A DNA stretch of 64,000 nt. It comes from Candidatus Ozemobacteraceae bacterium (GTDB lineage: Bacteria > Muiribacteriota > Ozemobacteria > Ozemobacterales > Ozemobacteraceae). Positions within the stretch are counted from its first letter, which is position 1. The number at the start of each line of letters is the position of its first letter. The stretch is from assembly GCA_035373905.1 (NCBI GenBank), contig DAOSOK010000021.1:1-64000 (forward strand), read 5' to 3'. Positions 16,802 through 25,000 of the stretch are shown piece after piece. The notes under the pieces were generated by a model. The model saw only the letters and a program-made list of their open reading frames with translations. It had not been told where the DNA came from and searched no databases. A program made the translations under genes and the position numbers.

Positions 16802-18079
16802 TCATCGACATTCATTATTTACGTTGTAGGGGACATCGCCGGGTGACATCGGGACGCGGCAGCGGGCGAACAGGTCGATGTAGCGGTCCATCATGGCGTC
16901 CCAGCCGGCGGTCCGGAGGATCCGCTCGCGGGCGGCGCGGCCCATGTTCAGGCGGTCGGCGGCGGGGAGGGAAACGGCCCGCAGCAGCGTCTCTCTGAGA
17001 GATGACGTGTCGCGATGCCTGAAGAAAAACCCTTCGGCGCCGTCGGCGAACATCTCGGACATGCCGCCTATAGCAGGAACGATTGCAGGAACGCCGCATG
17101 CCATGGCTTCGAGCGCCGTGTAGGCATACGTTTCATGCGAGGTCACGGCGAGAGCGAACAGGTCGAACCCCGGATGGACGGCCTCGATATCGTTTCGGAA
17201 CGGGAGGATGTGAAACCGGTCGGCCGCGCCCAGCCCGGCCGCACGGTTGCGGAGATGGTCCGCGTACCCGGGCTGGTATTCGCGGCCGACGTAGGCGAGG
17301 TGGATGTCGGAGCGGCCGGCGGATGCGCCGCCGGGGCCGAACACGGCGTCGATGAGGATTTCGGAACCCTTCTCGGGGTGGATGCGCCCGGCGTTGCCGA
17401 TCAGGAGGGCGTTTTCAGGCAGGCCGAGGCTCGCGCGGAGAGCCTCGCGGCGGCCTTCGTCGGGGCGATACCGGTCCGTATCGACCCCGCTTCGGATGCA
17501 GACGACCTTGTCATGAGATATGGCCCAGTATTTTATTATCTTGTTCGCGACGTGATCGGCGTTCGGGACGACCGCGGCGACATGCCTGAACAGGACACGG
17601 TGGAGCGGATCGCGGCGATGGTAATTGCCCGCCCCGATGCGGTAGAACAGAAACAGGGGGGCGTGCAGGCGCATCATCAGGCGGGCCAGATGGACCGGAT
17701 ACATCGCCTGGGTGCGGAACGCCACCACCGCGCGCGCGGCGGGGCCGGTCCCGCAACCTCCGAGAATATCGCAGAGGCGCTTCACCGCGGCGGGGTCGAT
17801 CCGGCGCAGTTCGGGCAGGCTCCGGAACGGAAGTTCCCGGATGCGGCACTGTTCGGCGATCAGCCCGCCTTCCGGAGCGGCCACGGCGACGGGAATGCCC
17901 CGGTTCTGAAGATCGACGGCAAAACGCAGGCAGAACAATTCAAGCCCCGAAAGACTCGGGTACGGCAGCAGAAAGAGAATCGGCCCGTCGCCGCTCGGCG
18001 CCGTCGCGCGGGAGCAGGCGGCGCCGGATGCGGCCGGGGGACATGCCCCGCCGCATCCGCACCCAGCGTGCCCGTTCAT
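16802..18079 (-). CDS. Glycosyltransferase family 4-type protein
   Basis: GT-B glycosyltransferase of 425 residues, probably acting on envelope polysaccharide or glycolipid. The C-terminal domain has IGNAGRIHPEKGSEILIDA and the retaining-enzyme EX7E motif in SHETYAYTALEAMACGVPAIVP. The first 33 residues are an unusual Gly/Cys-rich leader (five Cys, including CGCGGAC) before the Rossmann strand ILFLLPYPSLSG; no other good start was found. It lies 10 bases after the phosphorylase stop, so the two are co-transcribed. An AT-rich island occurs at 17518-17545. Confidence 0.87.
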   Translation of the reverse strand: MNGHAGCGCGGACPPAASGAACSRATAPSGDGPILFLLPYPSLSGLELFCLRFAVDLQNRGIPVAVAAPEGGLIAEQCRIRELPFRSLPELRRIDPAAVKRLCDILGGCGTGPAARAVVAFRTQAMYPVHLARLMMRLHAPLFLFYRIGAGNYHRRDPLHRVLFRHVAAVVPNADHVANKIIKYWAISHDKVVCIRSGVDTDRYRPDEGRREALRASLGLPENALLIGNAGRIHPEKGSEILIDAVFGPGGASAGRSDIHLAYVGREYQPGYADHLRNRAAGLGAADRFHILPFRNDIEAVHPGFDLFALAVTSHETYAYTALEAMACGVPAIVPAIGGMSEMFADGAEGFFFRHRDTSSLRETLLRAVSLPAADRLNMGRAARERILRTAGWDAMMDRYIDLFARCRVPMSPGDVPYNVNNECR

Positions 18080-18089
18080 GACGGTTCGA

Positions 18090-18821
18090 TCAGGCCTTGT
18101 CGGATTTCGCCAGGGTGGTGATGCCCTCGAGGGCGAGTTTCAGCATCCGGGACTTGCCCGTCGTGACTTTTTCGCCGTGCGGATCGTAGTTGCCTTCGTT
18201 CCACTTGAGAGGGTTGCCGTCGACGGTCAGGATGCCGCCGGCACGAACGCCGCGCAGGGAGGCGATGACGAACAGGGTCGCGCATTCCATCTCGACGCCG
18301 GGCACGCCGGCCTTGCTGTAGAGCTCGAGCGAACTCGGAAGAATGCCGGGATAGAACAGGTCGCTGGCGACGACGATGCCGCGCTTATAGGGCGCCTTCT
18401 CCCGCTTGCAGGCCGCTTCGAGGGCGTCCGTGACGCCGCTGTCCGCGACGGCCGGGTAGCCGAGCGGAATGAGCAGGGACGACACGCCGTCCTCGCGCAC
18501 GGCCGCCGTCGTGACGATATGGTCGCCCTGGCCGAGGCCGTCGATGAGCGCGCCGCAGGTTCCGACGCGGATGATGACCTTCGCGCCGGTCTTGATCAGC
18601 TCCTCGAAGCAAATCGCGGCGCCCGCCGAACCGACGCCGTGCGACGTGATGGTGACCTGCTGTCCGTTATACGTGCCGACGAAGGTCCTGTATTCACGGT
18701 TGTACGCAAGCTGTTTCGGATTCTCGCAGAGATTCGCGATCAGTTCGGCGCGGGCGGGATCGCCGCACACGAGGACATAGGGGGAGATACTTCCGGTTTC
18801 GAGCTTGAGATGGGGCTGCAT
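18090..18821 (-). CDS. Nucleoside phosphorylase (uridine phosphorylase-like)
   Basis: Phosphorolytic cleavage of nucleosides in salvage; 243 residues, the length of hexameric NP-I enzymes. Motifs are VCGDPARAELIA (phosphate site), ITSHGVGSAGAAICFEEL, RVGTCGAL and the ribose/base block PGVEMECATLFVIASLRG. The Glu-Met-Glu set fits the family; the uridine preference is inferred from overall resemblance. GAGGAG lies 6 bases before the ATG. Confidence 0.88.
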   Translation of the reverse strand: MQPHLKLETGSISPYVLVCGDPARAELIANLCENPKQLAYNREYRTFVGTYNGQQVTITSHGVGSAGAAICFEELIKTGAKVIIRVGTCGALIDGLGQGDHIVTTAAVREDGVSSLLIPLGYPAVADSGVTDALEAACKREKAPYKRGIVVASDLFYPGILPSSLELYSKAGVPGVEMECATLFVIASLRGVRAGGILTVDGNPLKWNEGNYDPHGEKVTTGKSRMLKLALEGITTLAKSDKA

Positions 18822-19119
18822 GCATGACTCCTCGGCTGGGTTATTGGAGGGTGCCTTTCCCGAAAGGAAAGCCTGTTTCCATCGGACTCAACTATACATT
18901 CGGACCGGCCTATTGCGCAATCTTTGAGCACAGTCCTGATCTGGAAAGCATGTGCGGCCCGCGGACACCAGGAAAACTGCTTCCAATGCCATTTTTCAAT
19001 GATGGCACGATAAATGCTCTATTCGAAGTGTGGCGTTCCGTCGCCCAGGTAGACATCCCGTTGTCCGGCGACGGCTCGCATCCCGCCTCAGGCGGGCGGT
19101 TCAGAAAGGAGGGAACGTC

Positions 19120-19203
19120 ATGATGGATATCAGCATCATCTTCTGGTTCCAGCAGTGGCTCATTCGCACCCGAACAGATTTCACAGGCCGGCACCCCCGC
19201 TGA
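19120..19203 (+). CDS. Candidate 27-residue small protein or leader peptide
   Basis: A strong ribosome-binding site AAAGGAGGG (19105-19113) stands 6 bases before ATG-ATG. The product MMDISIIFWFQQWLIRTRTD plus seven residues is amphipathic: a short hydrophobic start and a basic end. It could be a small membrane peptide or simply chance after a good SD. A promoter lies just downstream, not upstream, so its own transcription is unexplained. Confidence 0.3.
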   Translation: MMDISIIFWFQQWLIRTRTDFTGRHPR

Positions 19204-19229
19204 TCCCGCGATCCGATTCTTACCCGCTC

Positions 19230-19258
19230 TTGACAAGTGGGGTTCACCGCGATAATGT
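19230..19258 (+). promoter_or_regulatory. sigma-70-type promoter
   Basis: TTGACA at 19230-19235 is followed by the AT-rich GATAATGT at 19251-19258; depending on the register the spacer is 15-17 bases (TAATGT at 17). It leads to the exported Lys-rich protein gene with a leader of roughly 55 bases. Confidence 0.6.
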
Positions 19259-19318
19259 AGGCACGCAACTTGAATCGTTGCGAGATCGTTGAAGAATATC
19301 TGGATGGAGGTTCATGTA

Positions 19319-19828
19319 ATGAAGAGATTGCTCCCCGTTCTGTTGGCAGCCGCTCTGCTCGTTCCGGTTTCGTCGGCTTTTGCCGCGAAGGTTGATCCCT
19401 GTTCCGGCGACAAGGATGTGAAGAGCGTTTCTCTCGGCAAGGAAGTCGTGTACGTCAGCGCAGACATGAAGTCCGCTTCCTTCACGAAAGACGCGACCCA
19501 CACCCTGAAGCACGACCTGATGTATTACAGCGCCCAGAGCAATTTCAGCCGCCGCACCCCCGGCACCGACAAGGACGGCAATGCCCTGGCACCGGCTTTC
19601 AAGCACGGCGACGTCTGGCACATCCTTTCCCGCGACGAGAACGGCAATCTGATCGTGGACGGCGCCGCCGCCCCCGAAACCGCCGTTGCTCCCTCCGCCG
19701 ACAAGAAGGAAGAAGTGAAGAAGCCCGCCAAGAAAGCCAAGAAGGGCAAGAAGGCCAAAAAGGCCAAGAAGGCGAAGAAGGTCGAAGAGAAGGCCGCAGA
19801 GCCTGTCGCTCCGGCCGCCGGCAAGTAA
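19319..19828 (+). CDS. Exported small protein with Lys/Ala-rich tail
   Basis: Unrecognised protein of 169 residues. A clear signal peptide (KRLLPVLLAAALLVPVSSAF, cut near AFA/AK) precedes a compact domain of about 100 residues with two short motifs, KEVVYVSADMKSASF and GDVWHILSRDENGNL. The final 40 residues are Glu/Lys then almost pure Lys-Ala repeats (KKAKKGKKAKKAKK), ending in an Ala/Pro-rich tip. Such tails can bind nucleic acid or anionic envelope polymers. GGAGG supports the ATG at 19319. It has its own promoter and terminator, so it is a single-gene unit, perhaps strongly expressed. Confidence 0.7.
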   Translation: MKRLLPVLLAAALLVPVSSAFAAKVDPCSGDKDVKSVSLGKEVVYVSADMKSASFTKDATHTLKHDLMYYSAQSNFSRRTPGTDKDGNALAPAFKHGDVWHILSRDENGNLIVDGAAAPETAVAPSADKKEEVKKPAKKAKKGKKAKKAKKAKKVEEKAAEPVAPAAGK

Positions 19829-19840
19829 TCCGTTTTCCAA

Positions 19841-19872
19841 AAAGCCCGGAACTCCGGTTCCGGGCTTTTTTT
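19841..19872 (+). terminator. Rho-independent terminator
   Basis: A 12-bp stem (19841-19852 with 19857-19868), TCCG loop, and a run of seven T from 19866 directly after the Lys-rich protein gene. A textbook intrinsic terminator. Confidence 0.9.
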
Positions 19873-19913
19873 CTCTGTACCGGCCATCTCAAACGGCCAA
19901 GACGAAGACACCC

Positions 19914-20645
19914 ATGAGAACAATCCTGAAACACGCTGCGGCCATTGCCCTGCCGTCTTTGCTCCTCATCCTCGCACCGATGGGCTCCGCCGGGGAAGCG
20001 CCTGTTACGCCCGACAGGATCAGGGCCATGACGACTTCGTTCACCCGGGATTCGGTTCCCGAGCTTCTTTCGGTGCTTCATGCAAGCGATCCACGGTGTC
20101 GCGAGGAGGCGCTGATCACACTCCAGTCCCTCCCGCTCCTTCCGCCCTGGGAGGAAGCCCCGCTCGTCGAAGCGGCGATCGATTCGCTGGCCGACGCATC
20201 CGAGACCGTGCGGTTCCAGGCGGTGAAAACGCTCGCGACCAGGTTTCCCCGGAATCCGCGGGCGCGGGAAGGGATCTCCGCCGTCGCGACGTCGTCCGTG
20301 CCCGCCGACCTGCTCGTGTGGGCCAGGGACGCGATGTTCTCGGACAGCCGGGAAAGCATCGAGGCCCGCACGCGCCTGCAACGGATCGCGAGCGAAGCGG
20401 ACGCACGGCTTCGGGCGTATCTTCGGGAACAGCCGCTCCTCGAGTCGGCGTCGCGCACCCGCGAATGGCTTCTGAAGGAACCGGCCGTGCAAGCTGTCGA
20501 TCTGACGCGCGACGTTCTCTGGTTCTCGACGCACGACGGCCTCGAATCGGGGCTTCTGCTGGACGCCTATCGAAGCCTGGCGACGCAGAGCGCCTCCGCG
20601 TCGGCACCCGTTTTGCCCCGCAGGTCCCCCGCTTCTTCGGATTGA
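19914..20645 (+). CDS. Exported HEAT-like repeat protein
   Basis: Unrecognised 243-residue protein. A signal peptide (TILKHAAAIALPSLLLILAP) is followed by helical pairs resembling HEAT repeats, e.g. SVPELLSVLHASDPRCREEALITL and ADASETVRFQAVKTLATRFP, the second being a clear repeat core. The C-terminal half is helical and Ser/Ala-rich. Alpha-solenoids of this kind act as protein-binding scaffolds. The stop codon overlaps the -35 box of the next gene's promoter. Confidence 0.6.
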   Translation: MRTILKHAAAIALPSLLLILAPMGSAGEAPVTPDRIRAMTTSFTRDSVPELLSVLHASDPRCREEALITLQSLPLLPPWEEAPLVEAAIDSLADASETVRFQAVKTLATRFPRNPRAREGISAVATSSVPADLLVWARDAMFSDSRESIEARTRLQRIASEADARLRAYLREQPLLESASRTREWLLKEPAVQAVDLTRDVLWFSTHDGLESGLLLDAYRSLATQSASASAPVLPRRSPASSD

Positions 20646-20670
20646 CAAGAGCCCCGCCGGTTCCTAGAAT
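20642..20670 (+). promoter_or_regulatory. sigma-70-type promoter of the DUF1015 gene
   Basis: TTGACA (20642-20647), 17-base spacer, TAGAAT (20665-20670). One of the best promoter matches in the window; transcription would begin near 20677, about 50 bases before the ATG. Confidence 0.75.
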
Positions 20671-20726
20671 GGGGCCGGTTTTCCCAAAAACAACATCGCT
20701 CGGCGATACTTCAAGGAGAAACAGGA

Positions 20727-21965
20727 ATGTCAACGGTTCGCCCCTTCAAGGGCCTTCGCGCCCCCAAGGACATCGTCCCCAAGCTGGCCGCCCTGCCCTA
20801 CGACGTGCTCAACTCGGAAGAGGCCCGCAAGCTTTCGGGCGGGAACCCATATTCGTTTCATCACGTGACCAAGCCCGAGATCGATCTCGACCCCACGATC
20901 GACCTGTATGACCCGAAGGTCTACGCCAAGGCGAAGGAGAACTTCGAGCTGTTCCAGAAGAACGGCTGGCTGCGCCACGACCCGACCCCGAATTTCTACA
21001 TCTACAAGCAGGTCATGGACGGCCGCGCCCAGGTGGGCCTGATGTGTTGCTGCGCCGCCGACGAATACTGGAACGACACGATCAAGAAGCATGAGTTGAC
21101 CCGGAAGGACAAGGAAGAAGACCGTCTGAAGCACGTCGACGTGACCAACTCGAACGCCGGCCCGGTGTTCCTCACCTACCCCGCCGTCGATTCGATCAAC
21201 GCGATGATGGATGAAGCCATGAAAGCCGCGCCGGAATACGATTTCACGAGCGAAGACGGGATCCGGCACGTCCTGTGGGTCATCACCGACAAGGCCTGGC
21301 ACGAGAAGATCATCGCCGAGTTCGCAAAGATCAAGACCCTCTACGTCGCCGACGGACACCATCGTTCGGCCGCCGCGGCCCGCATCGCCAAGGTGCGCCG
21401 CGAGCAGAACCCGAAACACACCGGCAACGAGGAATACAATTTTTTCCTGGCCGTTCTCTTTCCACACAACCATCTATACATCATGGATTATAATCGTGCG
21501 GTCAAAGATCTGAACGGCATGACGCAGGAGCAGTTCCTGGCCAAGGTCGGCGAGAAGTTCACCGTCGAGAAGACGACCGAGAAGAAGCCCGCGAAGGCCA
21601 CCTGCTTCGGGATGTATCTGAAGGGTCAGTGGTACAGGCTGACAGCGAAGGCCGGCTCGTTCGACCCGAAGGATCCGATCGGCTGTCTCGACGTCTCGAT
21701 CCTGCAGAACAATCTGCTGGCGCCGCTTCTGGGAATCGGCGATCCGCGCACCGACAAGCGCGTAGACTTCATCGGCGGCATCCGCGGCGTGAAGGAACTG
21801 GAACGAATCGTCGACGAGGGGACGTTCGCGGTCGCCTTCTCGATGTTCCCCACCTCGATCACCCAGTTGATGAACATCGCCGACGCGGGCAAGATCATGC
21901 CCCCGAAGTCGACCTGGTTCGAGCCCAAACTTCGCTCAGGCGTGGTGATCCACACCCTCGAATAA
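20727..21965 (+). CDS. DUF1015 family protein
   Basis: A 412-residue cytosolic protein of the DUF1015 family, whose members start VRPFKGLRAP and proceed through LPYDVLNSEEARKL, NPYSFHHVTKPE and the invariant LYVADGHHRSAAAAR, all present here. Biochemical function is unknown; in some genomes the family sits near serine or isoprenoid metabolism genes. AAGGAGAAA precedes the ATG. It is a single-gene unit with strong promoter and terminator. A small AT-rich codon island lies at 21474-21493. Confidence 0.93.
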   Translation: MSTVRPFKGLRAPKDIVPKLAALPYDVLNSEEARKLSGGNPYSFHHVTKPEIDLDPTIDLYDPKVYAKAKENFELFQKNGWLRHDPTPNFYIYKQVMDGRAQVGLMCCCAADEYWNDTIKKHELTRKDKEEDRLKHVDVTNSNAGPVFLTYPAVDSINAMMDEAMKAAPEYDFTSEDGIRHVLWVITDKAWHEKIIAEFAKIKTLYVADGHHRSAAAARIAKVRREQNPKHTGNEEYNFFLAVLFPHNHLYIMDYNRAVKDLNGMTQEQFLAKVGEKFTVEKTTEKKPAKATCFGMYLKGQWYRLTAKAGSFDPKDPIGCLDVSILQNNLLAPLLGIGDPRTDKRVDFIGGIRGVKELERIVDEGTFAVAFSMFPTSITQLMNIADAGKIMPPKSTWFEPKLRSGVVIHTLE

Positions 21966-21974
21966 AGAACCACG

Positions 21975-22010
21975 ATCAGCCTCCGGCATGCGTCGGGGGC
22001 TGATTTTTTT
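21975..22010 (+). terminator. Intrinsic terminator after the DUF1015 gene
   Basis: ATCAGCC (21975-21981) pairs with GGCTGAT (21998-22004); additional GC pairs lie inside; a T run follows (22004-22010). It separates this gene from the convergent TPR giant. Confidence 0.8.
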
Positions 22011-22051
22011 ATACGATTCGAGCCTGTGGAAGAGTGAAGAGTGCTTTCGCG

Positions 22052-25000
22052 TCAGCGCAAGCTGGCGCGAATGTGCTCGAGAAGACGGGCCAAAACGTCG
22101 TTGGAGAGTTCGAGAAGTTCGAACGAGGCGGCCAGTTTCGCGGCCTCCTCGGCGGGGCCGAGGGCCTCGCGGGGCATGCTCATGTCGTTGGCGAGCAGCA
22201 AGGCCTGCTGTGTCAGGCATTCGGCGATGCGGGTTTTGTTATCGCGGGCGCGCCAGATTTTTTCCTCGTCGCGAAGTTTCTGCAGGGCTTTTTCGGGCTC
22301 GCGCCGGAGCCGATGGGCGTAGGCCTGGCCGGCGAGGCTGTGGGCGACCTCCTCCTGCATGCCGAGGTCGCGGCTGACCCGCTCATGCGCTTTGAGGCGA
22401 TCGAGCAGAATCTGCGGGTCATCGTCGGGGCGTATGAACGAGACGCGTTGAATGAGGCGGTTCTGAATTTTCTTCCAGATGTCGTCGCACTCCGGGCCGC
22501 CGGAAGGGGAGGCGACGTTCGACTGCATGGTGTCGAGCACGGTGGCGATCTGGTCGGAAAGCGAAACCAGGCCGTGGGCGCGAGCCATGCCCCAGGCTTC
22601 CTTCATGAGGGTCACCGCTTCGCCCGTCCGGTCGAGTTTTCTGCCCATGAGCGACGCCTGCGCGGCGAGGGCTTTCGCAAGTCCTGATTTGAGCCCCATT
22701 TCACGGCAGATCGCTTCCTGCTCGCGGAAAAGCTGCATCGCGCCCTCGAGGTCGCCCTCGGCCTGGCGGATCTGCGCCTGGCGTCCGATGCAGGCCTGGA
22801 GGCCCGCCTTGATCCCGAGTTCGCGGCAGAGCGCTTCCTGCTCTTTCAGGAGTTTCATCGCCATGCGCAGGTCGCCGCGGGTCTTGTGGATGCCGGCCAT
22901 GTATTCGAGGGCCCGTTGGAGCCCCGACTTGTAATCGATCAGGCGACAGATGTGCTCGACCTCGCTGAGGAGCGTCATGGCCGTGTCGAGTTCACCGCGC
23001 CGCTCGAAAATCGTCGACATGTTGCACAGCACGCGCTGAAGGCCTTCCTTGTGGCCGAGGTCGCGGCAGATCTTCTCGCCTTCCTTCAACCGGTCGAGGG
23101 CGCCGTCGACGTCGTCGCGGGCCTGCAGGATCACGGCCTGGCCGCAGAGAGAGACTTGGAGGCCTTCCTTGTAGCCGGATTCCCGGCAGATGCGCTCCTG
23201 TTCTTTGAAGAGAGCCATCGCGCCGTCGAGGTCGCCCCGATTGCGATGGATGACGGCCTGGCTTCCGATGGCGGCCTGGAGGCCCTCCCTGTAGCCGGAT
23301 TCGCGGCAGACGGCTTCCTGCTGTTTGAACAGCGTCATCGCCCCGTCGAGATCGCCGCGGATCAGGAGGATGATGCCCTGGTTATACAGGGACACCTGAA
23401 GGCCGCTCCTGAGGCCGAGTTCGCGACAGATGGCCTCCTGTTCTTTCAGCAGTTCCATCGACCGCTGCCAGTCGCCGCGGGCGCGGAAGATCACCGCCTG
23501 GCCGCCGAGCGCGATCTGGAGCCGGTCGCGCAGGCCGAGCTCGCGGCAAATGCGCTCCTGTTCGCGGAACATGCTCATCGCGGCATCCACCTCGCCCCGG
23601 AAATACAGGATATGCGCCTGATGGCCGAGGGACACCTGGAGGCCGATCTTGATGCCGAGCTGACGGCAGATTTTTTCCTGCTCTTTCAGGAGCGCCAGGG
23701 CGCCGTCAAGCTCACCGCGAGCCTTGAGCACCAGGGCAAGCTGCTCGAGCACGCGCTGGAGCCCCGACCTGAGGTTGAGATCCCGGCAGATGCGCTCGCT
23801 TTCGCGAAGACGGACGATCGCCCCGTCGAGATCGCCACGGTCACGGCAGATCGACGCGGCGTTCCCGAGGATCCGGGGGAGTCCTTCGCGATACCCGATT
23901 TCGCGACAGACGCGTTCCGCCTCTTTCAACATCTCCATGGCGTCGTCGAGCCGGCCGCGGTCGCAGAGGATCACGGCGTGGCCGCAGAGAGCGATCGGCA
24001 GGCTTTCCTTGTTGTTGATCAGCCTGCAAAGGCGCTCCTGTTCCTGGAACAGGCGCACGGCCTCGTCGAGATCGCCGCGAATGCGCCTGATCGAGGCCTG
24101 GCCGCCGATGGTCACCTGGAGACCGTCGCGGTACGACGTTTCGAGGCAGATCGCTTCGGCTTCCTGATACAACTCGAGCGCGAGATCGATGCGGCCGCGG
24201 GTCCGGACGATCGAAGCCCGCTGGCACAGGGCGTCCGCGAGCCGCTCGCGATATCCGAGACGACGGCAGATCTCCTCGGACTCGCGGAGAAGGCGCAAGG
24301 CGCTGTCGAGATCGCCCCACGCCCGCAGGATCAGGGATTGCCCATGGAGCGCCCGCACAAGGCCTGACTGGCGGCCGATCGAGCGGCAGGTTTTCTCCTG
24401 TTCGGCGTAGAAGTTCATCGCGCCGCCGAGATCGCTCTGGGCGTAGAGATAGCTGGCCAGGTGGCCGAGAGCGACCTCCAGGCTGAAGGGGTCGTTCGAT
24501 TCGCGGAACAGGCGCCTGCTCTCCCGACAATGCCGCACCGCCGCATCGTATTTGCCGCAGGAACCGGCGATGATCGCGCGGCGCAGGGACACGCGGGCCG
24601 CGCCGCCGCGGCCGCCCGGCACGGGGGATTCGGCCAGGGCGGCGAGAATTCCCTCGGCATGGGCGAATTCGCCCAGTGCCATATGCCATGCCGCTAGGGT
24701 CTCCCGACTGCTCCAGAGGGCCGATTCATCGTTCGCCGCCTGCAGATGTTCGATATGGCGGACCTGGAGGGCGATGGCCTTGCCCCAGAGTTCCGCCGAG
24801 GCGAGAATTGCGGCGAACGTGCCCAGATAGGGTTTCCATGCATCGGGTTCGAGCAGAATGCGGCTCGCCGCTTCGATGAGACGGAACGGAGAACAGGACT
24901 CGAGCCGTTGCCAGTATCGCAGGACCACGCCCGGTTGAATGCGTGCGATCGCGTCGAACCCGGCGGGGTTCGAGAGCAGGCGGTACAGAGATTCCCAGGC

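Larger units (their letters stand above)
18822..19318. other. 497-base intergenic region with a small-ORF candidate and a promoter
   Basis: Holds a short hairpin (19082-19096), a 27-codon ORF candidate at 19120-19203 and the promoter of the following gene. A 99-codon open stretch from 18824 has no ribosome-binding site or recognisable sequence. Otherwise nothing recognised. Confidence 0.5.

Noticed and set aside
18824..19123. 99-codon plus-strand open frame upstream of the exported Lys-rich protein
   Set aside because: No ribosome-binding site, no recognisable sequence, and it ends inside a candidate small ORF's ribosome-binding region.
19710..19790. Lys/Ala codon repeats as a phase-variable microsatellite
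   Set aside because: Repeat units are multiples of three and interrupted by synonymous changes, so slippage would alter length but not switch the gene off.
22621..24660. Possible direct-repeat array (CRISPR-like or satellite DNA) with 120-base period
   Set aside because: The units are much longer and more diverged than CRISPR repeats, have no spacers and translate as tetratricopeptide repeats.
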